From positions 200,989 through 264,988 of the forward strand of contig NZ_JAFEWC010000004.1 of the NCBI RefSeq assembly GCF_017355875.1: a stretch of 64,000 bases of DNA, in the 5' to 3' direction. How positions within the stretch are numbered: the first letter of the stretch is position 1; the number at the start of each line of letters is the position of its first letter. Below the pieces are notes generated by a model that ran no database searches, was not told where the DNA came from, and saw only the letters and a list, made by a program, of their open reading frames with translations. A program made the position numbers and the translations under genes. Positions 9,268 through 20,100 of this stretch are shown here, piece by piece. The stretch is from Aridibaculum aurantiacum. GTDB lineage: Bacteria > Bacteroidota > Bacteroidia > Chitinophagales > Chitinophagaceae.

Positions 9268-10059
9268 ATGAAGGTTGCGCTTTTTATTCCATGCTATGTT
9301 GACCAGTTTTACCCGCAGGTAGCTATTGCTACTATGCAATTACTACAAAAGTTTGGCTGCGAGGTTACTTACCCGCTTGATCAGACTTGTTGTGGCCAAC
9401 CAATGGCCAATGCAGGTTACGAACATCTTACAGGCTCGTGCAATAAAAACTTCATCAACAATTTTAAAGATGCTGATTATATAGTTGGCCCAACGGGAAG
9501 CTGTGTAACACATATAAAAGATCACCTGCACGATGATGCGCAGGAAGCAGCAGCCACACATATCCGCAAGCATGTGTACGAGCTTACAGAATTCATGGTA
9601 GATGTGTTGAAAGTAGAACACATAGATGCATACTTTCCGCATAGGGTAGGGATGCACCAAAGCTGCCATGGTTTACGCATGCTTCACCTGGGTTCTATGT
9701 CAGAAAAAGTAACACCACATTTTTCAAAGGCCGAACAACTACTACAGCATGTAAAAGGACTGGAGCTTTCTTATCCTACCCGCACAGATGAATGCTGTGG
9801 CTTTGGCGGTACGTTTTGCGTTACCGAAGAAGCAGTATCAGTACGGATGGGTAAAGACAGGATAGAGGATCACAGTGTGAATGATGTAGAATATATAACC
9901 GGTGGCGATATGAGTTGCCTGATGCACCTGGAAGGCATTTTGAAAAAGCAACGGAGCCACGTGAAGGTGATACATTTAGCCGAAATACTCAACGCCAACG
10001 TTGCAGATAAACTACCGGGGAAAGAAGCAGGTAAGCAGCAGGAGGTGGTAAATGCATAA
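9268..10059 (+). CDS. lutA: LutA, iron-sulfur subunit of L-lactate utilisation complex
   Basis: The 263-residue protein has two cysteine-rich CCG domains: DQTCCGQPMANAGY near residues 38-51 and TDECCGFGGTF near 173-183. These bind iron-sulfur clusters in LutA/YkgE and heterodisulfide-reductase-like proteins. With LutB and LutC it oxidises L-lactate to pyruvate. Here it ends the rhamnose operon, 9 bp after the barrel protein gene, which fits the production of L-lactate by RhaEW. Its usual partners lutB and lutC are 14.4 kb away, on the far side of the arabinan locus. Length and motif spacing are normal. Confidence 0.92.
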   Translation: MKVALFIPCYVDQFYPQVAIATMQLLQKFGCEVTYPLDQTCCGQPMANAGYEHLTGSCNKNFINNFKDADYIVGPTGSCVTHIKDHLHDDAQEAAATHIRKHVYELTEFMVDVLKVEHIDAYFPHRVGMHQSCHGLRMLHLGSMSEKVTPHFSKAEQLLQHVKGLELSYPTRTDECCGFGGTFCVTEEAVSVRMGKDRIEDHSVNDVEYITGGDMSCLMHLEGILKKQRSHVKVIHLAEILNANVADKLPGKEAGKQQEVVNA

Positions 10060-10063
10060 AAGA

Positions 10064-10100
10064 AAGCGGTGGTATTGATTGTACCACCGCTTGTTTTTTT
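10064..10100 (+). terminator. Rho-independent terminator after lutA
   Basis: Perfect 11-bp stem AAGCGGTGGTA (10064-10074) pairing with TACCACCGCTT (10082-10092), a 7-nt loop, then G and seven T. It follows the lutA stop by a few bases and ends the plus-strand rhamnose transcript. The convergent GH51 gene ends 145 bp beyond it. Confidence 0.92.
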
Positions 10101-10244
10101 AGTATTCAAGTTGTTTATCCAGCTCAGATTAATGTTTGAAAAGATTTCCGCCTTACCTGCTCATCTACTCTAGAACTATACACCTCTCATATTCTTGACA
10201 AAACAAGTACTGAAGTTTCATCAACTCCAATTGGAGCAATCACT

Positions 10245-12266
10245 TTATTCCATCTTGCCTGCTTTCTTAAAGCTTACAAGATCGAGATGTTTGACGCGAA
10301 TAACATTTACAGAATGCGGTGCAAGGTTCACCTTCAGGCTTTTTCCACTAGCCTTCCACTGCTCTTCTACAGGCACAATAGCTAAAGGTTCTTTCAATGA
10401 ATTCTCAACATCAAGTCCACTGGCTTTCATCACATAATGTCTTGCATTCCCGGAAAGCTTACTTACACCGTCCAGCTTTATCTCTTGCTGCAGTCCGTTG
10501 GCTGAAACGTTGACCAGTTTTATGATAAGCTCATTGGTTGTCTTATCAACAGATGCTGAAGCATACAAGCTATCCTGGCCAGCCAGCGGTGCATTGTTTT
10601 TAAGAATAGGAACGATATGCGTACCTCTGTTAGTTGAAAACATTTTTTGTACATAGTAGTTAGGTGTGCCCACTACATGCAGGTTGTCTATCCAGATCAT
10701 ATCAGGCGTCCACTGCCAACCATCTACGTGTGCAAACAATGGTGCGTATGATGCCATTACCACTACGTCAGCATTCCTTTCAAGCCCGGTCATAAATGAA
10801 GCCTCTGCAAGTGCTGCACGCCAGTTATTCTTGTTGTGGATGCTTACTGTTTTGTCACTCTGTGCGGCATACTCACCGGCAAATACTTTAGAGCCATTCC
10901 TGTCGTAGTTGTCGTAGCGGGCTGCATTTTGCAGGAACCACTCCGGGCGACGATAGTAATGTTCATCAATGATGTCAGCATTCATCTTTCTCAACTGGCC
11001 GTTCAGGTAATCGAAACGTTCTCCATCAGGATCAGTACCTGCTGAAGTGATGAGCTGCATCTTTGGATATTTCTCCTTGATGGCTTTGGTAAACACCTGG
11101 AGCCGGTCGATGTATTGTGGTCCCCAGTTCTCATTGCCTATGCCCAACAGTTTTAGATTGAATGGCTCAGGATGTCCCATCTGTGCACGCACCTTACCCC
11201 ATTTAGTAGATGCATCGCCATTGGCAAATTCTATTAAGTCGAGTGCGTCTTGTACATAAGGATCCAATTGGTCCAGAGGTACCATCTCTGCTGTATTGAA
11301 CTGGCAGGCCATACCACAGTTTAAAATTGGCAGTGGCTCTGCACCTATATCTTCAGCCAATTGGAAATATTCGAAGAAACCAAGTCCAAAAGTTTGGAAG
11401 TAATCCGGCGTTGGCCGATGTGCAAATTCAAAATTCCAGCGGTTGATCAGCAACTGGCGTTCTTCTATTGGGCCAATCGTTTTCTTCCATTGATAACGCT
11501 GCGAAAGATCATATCCCTCTACAATACAACCTCCGGGAAAGCGAAGGAAACCAGGCTTTAGGTCAGCGAGCATTTGCACCATATCGGCACGCATACCACC
11601 CTTACGGCCTTTCCATGTATCGCCAGGAAACAACGAGATCATATCAAGATCCATTTGGCCGCTACCTTCGAACCAAACAGCTAAAGTGCCTTTGGGCTCT
11701 GTTGCTGTTGCTTCCAAACTGGCTTCAAGCTTTCTCCACTCCTTTCCTGTGGCTACTGGCGAAATGGTCGTTTTTCCTATCACTTCGTTCTTTGCATTCA
11801 ACAGCTCCACGTGCACCTTCACCCCGGCAGCAGGCTGCCTGTACAACATTGAGAAGTCGTAGCGCAAGCCTTGCTTGATGCCCATCCCGCGAAATCCTTC
11901 GTTTATGATCCCAAAATCGCCTTTTGCTGTATGGTTTGGATTTACCTGGATGAAACGTGGGTTGTTGGTTTGTTTGTCCTGGCGGTTCAATATCAATAGG
12001 TCTCCTTCTTTTCTTTCCTTTCCTTTAAAGGTCCAGCCAGCTAATGGTTTCAAAAATTCAAAGGAGCGGTTCTTCACCAACTCGGCGTATATACCACCAT
12101 CTGCACTCATATTGATGTCTTCAAAAAATACTCCCCACATAGTGGGTTGTATATCTGCCTTCAACTGGTTTGCCTTTACAACGATGGTATTATTTTGTGC
12201 CTGTGCAGGCATAATACATACAGAAGCCACAAAAGCAGCAACTACGGAAATGTTTTTCACTAGCAT
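10245..12266 (-). CDS. Secreted alpha-L-arabinofuranosidase, GH51 (long form)
   Basis: The 673-residue enzyme releases terminal arabinofuranosyl residues from arabinan and related polymers. A signal peptide precedes AQAQ at about residue 21-24. A carbohydrate-binding-like beta region (about 75-215) interrupts the N-terminal part, typical of the long GH51 form. The acid/base is E379 in GIGNENWGP and the nucleophile is E465 in VFAGEYAAQ; FPGGC near 243-247 is also typical. The last part (about 530-660) forms the beta-sandwich. It is the last gene of the minus-strand arabinan operon, 102 bp after the GH43 gene. Its substrate range cannot be read from sequence. Confidence 0.92.
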   Translation of the reverse strand: MLVKNISVVAAFVASVCIMPAQAQNNTIVVKANQLKADIQPTMWGVFFEDINMSADGGIYAELVKNRSFEFLKPLAGWTFKGKERKEGDLLILNRQDKQTNNPRFIQVNPNHTAKGDFGIINEGFRGMGIKQGLRYDFSMLYRQPAAGVKVHVELLNAKNEVIGKTTISPVATGKEWRKLEASLEATATEPKGTLAVWFEGSGQMDLDMISLFPGDTWKGRKGGMRADMVQMLADLKPGFLRFPGGCIVEGYDLSQRYQWKKTIGPIEERQLLINRWNFEFAHRPTPDYFQTFGLGFFEYFQLAEDIGAEPLPILNCGMACQFNTAEMVPLDQLDPYVQDALDLIEFANGDASTKWGKVRAQMGHPEPFNLKLLGIGNENWGPQYIDRLQVFTKAIKEKYPKMQLITSAGTDPDGERFDYLNGQLRKMNADIIDEHYYRRPEWFLQNAARYDNYDRNGSKVFAGEYAAQSDKTVSIHNKNNWRAALAEASFMTGLERNADVVVMASYAPLFAHVDGWQWTPDMIWIDNLHVVGTPNYYVQKMFSTNRGTHIVPILKNNAPLAGQDSLYASASVDKTTNELIIKLVNVSANGLQQEIKLDGVSKLSGNARHYVMKASGLDVENSLKEPLAIVPVEEQWKASGKSLKVNLAPHSVNVIRVKHLDLVSFKKAGKME

Positions 12267-12368
12267 GATTAATCTTCTTTTAGTTCTATTACCTCTTTTT
12301 GTTGAGTGATGGATGTTCCATTACCAGGCGGTATACAGCCGCCAGTCTTCTATCATGTGTTGTATATA

Positions 12369-13853
12369 TCATTTCTTCTTACCCCAGATAGCAGTCCCTT
12401 GGTTGTTGAGGCCCGAGAAGATGATGGTTGGTTTTTTGTTTTCCCAATCCCTTCCTTTTTGTACAAAAACTTTATCAGTAAAGCCATTGCTCCACTTCAG
12501 TTCTAACCAAGGCGCGTTGTAGGTCCACCTACTGTTGGCATCACCATTCAGGGTGCCATTGGCAGCTATGGTTAGTGAAACAGCTGACTGTAGATCGGGT
12601 GATGTTTGTTCGTTAGCATAACCTGGCACAACACGATATCCAAATATGATCTGCTCCCAGTTGCCAGCCAGGCTATCTGCGGCTACGGTACTGTTGTCTT
12701 CCCAGGCATAACGCTGTGGCGATACAACCGGCCACCCATCTTGTGTCCAGAAGATCTTACGAACATGAAGGTTCATAAAAAACCTGTTGACTGTAGGCCT
12801 TGCCTGTGAGGCATAGAAGTAATTGTTGCTTCCATCGGTGAATACTGCATTGTGCGATACTCCCTGGTAGCCACCATGCCCCATGAACTGGTAAGGTGCA
12901 ATGATCATTGGTCCGTGATCTATGTTGGTATTGGCATCTATGCCATTGAAGTCGTAGAAAGGTCCCATAGGATTATCTGCCCTGCATACGCGGGTATTGT
13001 ATTTTGTTTCCAGCCAATCGTATGCAATGAACATGTAGTATTTATTCAGCGTAGGATTGTAGATAACCTCTGGTCCTTCAATGTTACCATTGTACCTGCC
13101 ATTGGTGAAACCGCGGTTCGCTACCCGTGTGCCTTTATCGCCGGGAGAGAGGGCAAGACCAGTAGCCGGGTTAAGCTTCAAAACATAGATACCATCCCAT
13201 GCAGAACCATAATACATGAATTGTTCGCCGGCAGCTGTAGTGATGACTGCTGGATCAATAGCATTTGTCTGCCTGCTGTTGTCATCAGTTGATGTTACTA
13301 CCAAACCTTTCTCTGTCCATGGGCCTTCAGGATTGGCGGATGTAGCCAGGCCAATTACGCTTAATCGTGGTGTAGGTGAAGACAGCGAGTAGTACAACCT
13401 GTATTCATTTCCTACTTTCAACGCGTATGGCGCCCACAAACTATTGAAAGGTGTGCCGCCTTTAGATTGTATGAACTGTGCACCCTGCGCAGGAAGACCA
13501 TTGAATACCCACCCGATATACTTCCAGTCTACCAGGTCCTTTGATCTTCTTATTTGCAAACCAGGTCTTACATCTACACCATAAGCGGCATCTGTACTAT
13601 AGCAATAGTAGTAGTCGCCAAACTTCTGGATAGACGGATCGTGCACATTATGCGAGCCCCAACGCAGGTAGCTGGAAAAGGGCGCTACATCTTCGTAGTT
13701 GTCTTTTATGGAATTAAGATCAAATGGAGTGGTTATGGGAACTGTAGGTTCCTGGCCAGAAGAGGCCGCTTCTTTTTTGCATGACACGGATCCTAGCAGG
13801 AAGAATGGCAGTACGAAGAAGGAAGCTATTGTTGAGACTTGATTGTTAGCCAT
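12369..13853 (-). CDS. Lipoprotein arabinan endo-1,5-alpha-L-arabinanase, GH43
   Basis: The 494-residue protein has a lipoprotein signal with Cys25 in LLGSVSCKK. The five-bladed propeller of GH43 shows the catalytic triad: base D72 in HDPSIQKFGDYY, pKa-setting D200 in NAIDPAV, and acid E259 in GNIEGPEVIYN. HGGYQGVSHNAVF further on matches the substrate cleft of endo-arabinanases. The C-terminal stretch (about 385-494, ending IFSGLNNQGTAIWGKK) is a small beta domain common in extracellular arabinanases. It is 10 bp downstream of the shorter GH51 gene in the same operon. Backbone cleavage of arabinan is the most likely activity; an exo-acting GH43 is the alternative. Confidence 0.9.
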   Translation of the reverse strand: MANNQVSTIASFFVLPFFLLGSVSCKKEAASSGQEPTVPITTPFDLNSIKDNYEDVAPFSSYLRWGSHNVHDPSIQKFGDYYYCYSTDAAYGVDVRPGLQIRRSKDLVDWKYIGWVFNGLPAQGAQFIQSKGGTPFNSLWAPYALKVGNEYRLYYSLSSPTPRLSVIGLATSANPEGPWTEKGLVVTSTDDNSRQTNAIDPAVITTAAGEQFMYYGSAWDGIYVLKLNPATGLALSPGDKGTRVANRGFTNGRYNGNIEGPEVIYNPTLNKYYMFIAYDWLETKYNTRVCRADNPMGPFYDFNGIDANTNIDHGPMIIAPYQFMGHGGYQGVSHNAVFTDGSNNYFYASQARPTVNRFFMNLHVRKIFWTQDGWPVVSPQRYAWEDNSTVAADSLAGNWEQIIFGYRVVPGYANEQTSPDLQSAVSLTIAANGTLNGDANSRWTYNAPWLELKWSNGFTDKVFVQKGRDWENKKPTIIFSGLNNQGTAIWGKKK

Positions 13854-13863
13854 TTTCTCTTGT

Positions 13864-15408
13864 TTATTTTAGTTCTAAAACTATTACCGAAGCAGGAGGC
13901 ATCTTCACCTGCAGCATGTTTCCTTTAATGCTTGCACCGGTAAAGGCAACGGGCTTTATCTTATCAGCATTATCAAAAGTGTTATGATCCTGCAGGTTTT
14001 TGGCAGCCAGTATTCTTCCTTTTACAGAAGAAAATTTAGCATCACGTATATCTATAGAAACATCTTGTGATGCAGCGGGATCTATGTTCACCAACGAGAT
14101 GTGCGTACGACCTATAGAGTCTTTGGAGGCTGATGCGGAAACAGCAGCAAGCTTCTCTCCACCAAGTACATAGTCTTTGCTTGTTATGTCAAGCGGCAGC
14201 AGCTTTGCATCCTGGTGCACATTATACATTTCCAGTACGTGGTAAGTTGGTGTCAGCAACATCTTTTCACCATTGGTAAGAATAACGGATTGCAGCACAT
14301 TTACTGTTTGTGCCAGGTTGGCCATGCGCACCCTGTCGCTATGGTTATTAAAAATGTTGAGCGTAGTACCTGCGATCATAGCATCACGCATCGTGTTCTG
14401 TTGATAGAGGAATGCAGGATTGGTTCCTTTTTCTACTTCGTACCAACCACCCCATTCGTCTACTACCAAAGCCACTTTTTTTGCAGGATCATATTTATCC
14501 ATGATGGCCGAATGTTTCCGGATAAGCGTATCCATGAACAACGCCGTCTTCATGGTTTTGAAATACTGTTGTTCATTGAAGTCAACTGCATCACCTTTCT
14601 TCGTCCATTCCACAAAAGAATAATGATGCAAGGCAACGCCCTCCAGCATTTGAACAGGTATGTTTTTCATTAGAACCTCTGTCCAGTTATAATCTGCTGA
14701 GTTAGCCCCGGAAGCCACTCTAAAGATGCCGCTGCTATTGGTCCAGTCGGTCATAAAGGTGGCGTACTTGCGATAGAGATCTGCGTAATAATCAGGTTTC
14801 ATATTACCACCACAGCCCCAGGTCTCGTTACCTACACCCCAGAATTTTACATTCCATGGCTTGTCCCTGCCGTTTTGTTTGCGCAGGTTCGACATAGGAC
14901 TTTCGGTAGAATAGTTAACGTACTGCACCCAGTCTATCAGTTCCTGTACCGTACCGCTGCCTACGTTTGCAGCCAGGTAAGGCTCTGTATTCAACAGCTC
15001 ACACATGTTTAGGAAATCATGCGTGCCGAAGCTATTGTCTTCTGTCACGCCACCCCACCAAGCATTTACCATCTTCGGCCTGTCTTTCTTGCTACCAATG
15101 CCATCTTTCCAATGGTAGGTATCGGCAAAACAGCCACCCGGCCAGCGTAGGTTGGGGATCTTAAGAGCCTTCAATGCGTTTACTACATCATTACGAACAC
15201 CAGCGGTATTGGGTATGCGTGTATTTCCTTCGCCTACATAAAAACCATCGTAGATACACCTGCCAAGATGCTCTGCGAAATGTCCATAGATATGCTTGCT
15301 GATGGTATTCTGAGACTTTCCCGCATGTAGCACCAGCGTGTTTGTTTGTCCTATTACCGAGGCAATTATTATCCCTTTGAACAAAGCCAGCGCAAAAACC
15401 TTCTTCAT
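13864..15408 (-). CDS. Secreted alpha-L-arabinofuranosidase, GH51 (short form)
   Basis: The 514-residue enzyme has a signal peptide (hydrophobic to about residue 20) and the compact GH51 layout without an inserted binding domain. The acid/base is E195 in GVGNETWGCGG and the nucleophile is E318 in VVDEWGGWYE; LRWPGGCFADTYHW near 87-100 is a family signature. It probably trims arabino-oligosaccharides made by the neighbouring GH43 enzyme. It follows susD after a 124-bp gap that contains a terminator-like hairpin, and precedes the GH43 gene by 10 bp. Confidence 0.93.
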   Translation of the reverse strand: MKKVFALALFKGIIIASVIGQTNTLVLHAGKSQNTISKHIYGHFAEHLGRCIYDGFYVGEGNTRIPNTAGVRNDVVNALKALKIPNLRWPGGCFADTYHWKDGIGSKKDRPKMVNAWWGGVTEDNSFGTHDFLNMCELLNTEPYLAANVGSGTVQELIDWVQYVNYSTESPMSNLRKQNGRDKPWNVKFWGVGNETWGCGGNMKPDYYADLYRKYATFMTDWTNSSGIFRVASGANSADYNWTEVLMKNIPVQMLEGVALHHYSFVEWTKKGDAVDFNEQQYFKTMKTALFMDTLIRKHSAIMDKYDPAKKVALVVDEWGGWYEVEKGTNPAFLYQQNTMRDAMIAGTTLNIFNNHSDRVRMANLAQTVNVLQSVILTNGEKMLLTPTYHVLEMYNVHQDAKLLPLDITSKDYVLGGEKLAAVSASASKDSIGRTHISLVNIDPAASQDVSIDIRDAKFSSVKGRILAAKNLQDHNTFDNADKIKPVAFTGASIKGNMLQVKMPPASVIVLELK

Positions 15409-15432
15409 ATTTTCTACTACATGTTTTCCATT

Positions 15433-15490
15433 AAAAAAGCCAGGGACATTGACTTATAACTGCTTGCTCCGACAAGTCAAGCCCTGGCTT
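15433..15490 (-). terminator. Two-tier hairpin with T-run between susD and the GH51 gene (attenuator-like)
   Basis: Arms CCCTGGCTT (15482-15490) and AAGCCAGGG (15437-15445) pair perfectly; a second inner stem pairs AAGTCAA (15474-15480) with TTGACTT (15449-15455). Read on the minus strand the outer stem is followed by six T (15433-15438 overlap the stem base). It looks like a functional terminator placed inside the operon, and could lower enzyme-gene expression relative to susCD. Confidence 0.7.
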
Positions 15491-15532
15491 ATACCTTATG
15501 TTACCTTCTTGCTTTATCTGTTTATTTAAATC

Positions 15533-17107
15533 TTAATAACCGGGGTTTTGCTTGTAACCCGGGTTCAGATCTATCTCTCTCTGTGGCAGAGGGAAATATT
15601 CACGGCCCGGAGCATACGTGTTGAATTCCGGATCTCTTTGTTTTAGCAATGCCAGCTTAGAAGGGTCCTGTAACCATCCCCAGCGACGGATATCATCAAA
15701 ACGATGACCTTCCTGGCTGAACTCCAGCAAACGCTCATGCGCCAGCTGATCGCGCATTTGTGCTTGTGTCATGTTAGGTTTTACGGTAGCAAGGTTTGGA
15801 AGATTTACACGGCTGCGCACTTGTTGTATGATGGGATAAGCTGCATTGGTTTGTCCCATCTCATTCAGGCATTCAGCATACATCAGCAATACATCTGCAT
15901 AACGCATGATGCGTTCGTTGATACCAGAACGCCAGTCAAATTCATCAGGCCTGTTGCCAAGGTAGTTCTGGTATTTCTTGCAGTACAGGTCGTTACGATC
16001 TGCAGCATTGTTAGCATAATGCGCCTGGAAAGTAGTCTGGTACATTGGTGTGGTGGGAAGCTTGGTATCTACTGTATCATTGTAAAAAATGGTTGACAGT
16101 AAACGCGGATCCACCTTATTGTCTACAGTTTTTTCGAGACGGAAATCATTCAATACAGTACGTGTAGGCTGTACGTCTGTCCAGCCAAAGCCACGTGGTG
16201 CATAAGTGATGGCACGGGCAGATGTTTTACCCCAACCTGGTTGCGGAGGTCCGCCCCAGCCTAAGTCTCTGCCGCCTGCATCTCTTGAAAATTGTACTTC
16301 AAAAAGTGACTCAGAATTGTTCTCACTTACTTCAGTAAAATTGTCACGGTAGTTAGGCACCAGGCTATACAAGTTCATATCCATGATCGCTTTGAACTGT
16401 GCTGCCGCTTCTGTATACTTTTTGTTGAACAGGTATGCCTTTCCAAGAAAAGCCATTGCAGCTCCTTTGGTCGCACGACCAAGATCGCCTTTGTCAGGTC
16501 CTGTTAGTGTAGCATATCTCGCCGGAAGCATTTCTGCAGCTTTGGTAAAATCGCTGATCACCTGGTTCCAGCCTTGCTCTGGTGTGGACTGAGGTATCTT
16601 ATAACTTCCAATTTCGCTTGCTGTTGTTAAAGGAAGCGGCACATTACCCCAGAAGTTTACCAGGTGGTAGAAATACAAACCTCTCAGGAAATATGCCTGC
16701 CCTAGCAAACGGTTTTTAAGTGCCTGGTCCATCTCAATACCCGGAACATGTTGCAACACCTGGTTGCAACGGAACACGCCCTGGTAGTAGGTTTCGTATG
16801 CCCATCCGTAAATTGCATCATTGCCTGGTTGTAAAGCAAATTTTCCTGAATTGTACATCTGGTCCCATGGGCTGTTGCTTCTGCAATCATCGGCCCTTGT
16901 GTCGAGCATCAATGGCGTACAGCGCATATAACCACCATCGGGTAATAAGCTGCTATAAGCTGCGTTCACGCCTTTCATAGCATCATCCTGTGTCTTCCAG
17001 AAGCTTTCTGAAGTTTGTTGATTTGGATTTACCTGGTCAAGTTCTTTGCGGCAGCCTGCCAGCATGCCGGCAGCCAGTATTATGTATAGAAGTTTGTTCT
17101 GTTTCAT
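15533..17107 (-). CDS. SusD/RagB family glycan-binding lipoprotein
   Basis: The 524-residue outer-surface lipoprotein caps the neighbouring SusC channel and binds oligosaccharide. The lipobox is clear (AAGMLAGC, Cys19). The typical N-terminal SusD-like segment is seen near residues 26-60 (DQVNPNQQTSESFWKTQDDAMKG), TPR-like helices follow, and the C-terminus has the family ending (ERLLEFSQEGHRFDDIRRWG, then PLPQREIDLNPGYKQNPGY). It starts 21 bp after the susC stop. Since all enzymes downstream act on arabinan, arabino-oligosaccharides are the likely ligand; the ligand is inferred from these neighbours only. Confidence 0.95.
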   Translation of the reverse strand: MKQNKLLYIILAAGMLAGCRKELDQVNPNQQTSESFWKTQDDAMKGVNAAYSSLLPDGGYMRCTPLMLDTRADDCRSNSPWDQMYNSGKFALQPGNDAIYGWAYETYYQGVFRCNQVLQHVPGIEMDQALKNRLLGQAYFLRGLYFYHLVNFWGNVPLPLTTASEIGSYKIPQSTPEQGWNQVISDFTKAAEMLPARYATLTGPDKGDLGRATKGAAMAFLGKAYLFNKKYTEAAAQFKAIMDMNLYSLVPNYRDNFTEVSENNSESLFEVQFSRDAGGRDLGWGGPPQPGWGKTSARAITYAPRGFGWTDVQPTRTVLNDFRLEKTVDNKVDPRLLSTIFYNDTVDTKLPTTPMYQTTFQAHYANNAADRNDLYCKKYQNYLGNRPDEFDWRSGINERIMRYADVLLMYAECLNEMGQTNAAYPIIQQVRSRVNLPNLATVKPNMTQAQMRDQLAHERLLEFSQEGHRFDDIRRWGWLQDPSKLALLKQRDPEFNTYAPGREYFPLPQREIDLNPGYKQNPGY

Positions 17108-17128
17108 ATGTCTCGTTTTGGGTGGTAA

Positions 17129-20100
17129 TTAAAAGGACAACTGTGCGCCTACGGTTATTGTTCTTGGATTAGGGAAAGAGCCGATGTCGAATCCACGGCT
17201 AAACAAACCATCACTCATGAAGTCCGGATCGTAGCCTTTGTATTTGGTGAATGTCACCACGTTTTGACCTGAAACATAGAACCTCGCGTTCTTCACAGTA
17301 CGGTGTATACGCAGCTTGCTCACGTTTACAGTATAACCCAATTGAAAGTTCTGAAGTCTTACATATGAACCATCCTGCAGGAAGCGGTCGGAAGCCCTTG
17401 CATTACCATTAGGATCACCGATCACAGGACGTGGAATATTGGTGTTTGTATTGGTAGGCGTCCAGAAGTTCAGCATGTCTGTGTGGTGGTTGTTATACTG
17501 TCCCAGCATCAGGTCGCGGTAGATACCATTGTATACTTTGTTGCCCGCACTTCCTTGCCAGAACATAGAAAAGTCGAACTGGCCATAGCCCAGCGAAAGG
17601 TTGAGACCGTAGTAGATATTAGGTATAGAACGCCCAAGGTAAATACGATCGTCATCGGTGATCTTTCCGTCTTTGTTGGTGTCCTGGAACTTCACATCAC
17701 CAGGAGCTGCATTGATCTGCGTTGGCGATTTTGAAACATCGTCTGCATCACGGAAGATGCCGATCATTTTATAGCCATACAATTCACCTACAGAACGTCC
17801 TACTTCTGTTTTACTTGCAGCGCCATAGATAGGGTTATCATTAGGTCCTAATTTCAGCACCTTGTTATCCAGTGTGTGCACATTACCATTTACGCTATAG
17901 GTAAGTTTTCCTCTTGAGCCATGGTATTGCAGGCTCATCTCTACACCGGTGTTAAGCGTAGATGCCGCATTTGTTCTTACATCCCATGGAAATGAACCGA
18001 TGGATAAAGAGATAGGTACACGTGCTAACAGATCTTCTGTTTTATTCCTGTAGTATTCAGCTGTGAAGATGAGCTTGTCTTGCAACAAACCCAGGTCAAG
18101 TGCCACGTTGGTTGTTTTCTTTCTTTCCCATTTCAAGCCCGGATCTACCAAAGAAACAACGGTTGCACCCGGAGCTAGCGTATTACCAAACAAGTAGCTG
18201 GCATTAGGGTTAATGAATGATTGGTATTCATAAAATTCAATGTCCTGGTTGCCCAACTCACCATATCCACCTCTCAGTTTCAATGAGCTGATAACAGTAG
18301 GAAGCTTGATGAACTTTTCGTTGTGAATATTCCATGCTGCAGCTACAGAAGAGAAGTTGCCCCAGCGCAGATCAGGGTTGAACCTAGAAGTTCCATCTCT
18401 ACGGAAGTTAAAGGTGAGTAAGTAGCGACTGTCGAAGTTGTAGTTGGCTCTTCCAAAGAAAGAAGAAAGTGTAGCAGTACCTGAACCACTTGCCAGTGTT
18501 TTGGAAGCTGGATCTGCAATGGCACTGAACGTATAAAAATAAGGCTCTGGCAAACCTACGCCACTTGCATTGGTCCAGCTGTTCCTAAATTTCTGGAATG
18601 CCTGGCCGGCCAGCAGGTCTACTTTATGACGACCTTTTTGGAAGTTATAAGTAAGGGTGTTTTCTACCATAGAAGTTATGTCGGCACCTTTACCTTCAAA
18701 CATGAACGACTGTGTGTTGATGTAGTACCAGCCGAGATCGTACGTTGGTTCAAAAGCAAAGTTCCTGAAGTCTGTACGGTCGTAGCTCAGGTTGATCTTA
18801 TACTTCAGGTTCTTAATAGGCTCTATCTCGCCCCAGAAGTTTCCTAATGCCCTGTTGCGGTCACTGGTATTTTGCAGCAGGTTATTCATACCAATCACGT
18901 TCAGGCTAATGGCACGCTGTGTAGCATTGTCGCTTCCACCATAACCACGCAGCCTGTTAGGATCGTGAACCGGCATGGTAGGTATGGCTGTAACCAGGCT
19001 GGTAACAGCGCCACCAAATACAGCATGAAACTGCATTCCATTAAAAGGATTTACTTTCTCTGATTTTGTGTAAAAAATCTTTGAACCATAGCTGAAGATG
19101 CCTTTGCGGCCGGTAAGACCGGCATTAATTGTATAACGCTTATAGTTCTGAGGTCCGCGGTAAGTGCTGCTCTGGTCGAAATAACCAACGGAAGCATTGT
19201 ATGCCGCAGACTCGTTACCGCCAGCAAACCGGATATTATGATCCTGGATGACACCGGTTTTGAAACCTTCTGCCTGCCAGTCAGTATTTACATTGTTGAT
19301 GAAACGTGGGTTGGTAGGATCGTTTCCTGGTGCAATGGCTAATCCAGCATTTAGCTCAGCTGTATTAGTTATTTTTCTATAACCTGCAGCATCGGTAACA
19401 GATAGTTTTCGTGGCACATTCTGCACACCAGCATAGCCGGTATAATCTACTTTTAGTTCACCCACTTTAGCTTTTTTGGTAGTGATAACCACCACACCTG
19501 CATAGGCACGTACACCATAGATAGCGCCGGCAGATGCATCTTTCAACACCTGTATGCTTTCAATGTCGTTGGGAGAAAGATCAAAAGGATTGTTCATTTG
19601 AACACCATCTACAATGAACAACGGATTGTTGTTACCAAAGGTGCTGATACCCCTGATCTTCATCTGTACAAACCCTCCTGGCTCACCCGAACCATGTACA
19701 GTTACACCCGGCGCCTGCCCCTGTAGCATCCTGGCCACATCGTGTGTTACGGTCTTTTTTGCCTCACTTACGTTCACCACTGATACGGATCCGGTAAGGT
19801 CTTTTCTCCTTTGGGTTCCGTAACCAACCACTACTACATCATCCAGCAGGGATGCGGTAGGTTGCAATTGAACAGTGATGGCATTGTTTCCGCGCAAGGT
19901 CACTTCCTTCACTGTGAAGCCTACACCGCTAATGACCAGTGTAGCACCCGGGGCGGCTTCAATGGTAAATGAACCATCAGCAGCAGTATAGGTTCCTTGC
20001 TTTGAACCTTTAACTGTAACAGATGCTCCTTCTACGGGAACTGAGGCATCTGATAAAACAACCCCTTTAAATGTTTTTTTTGTGTTTTGCTGCGCATGAG

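Noticed and set aside
12331-12353. Hairpin GGCGG/CCGCC between the GH43 and long GH51 genes as a terminator
   Set aside because: The stem is only five base pairs and no T-run follows on the operon strand.
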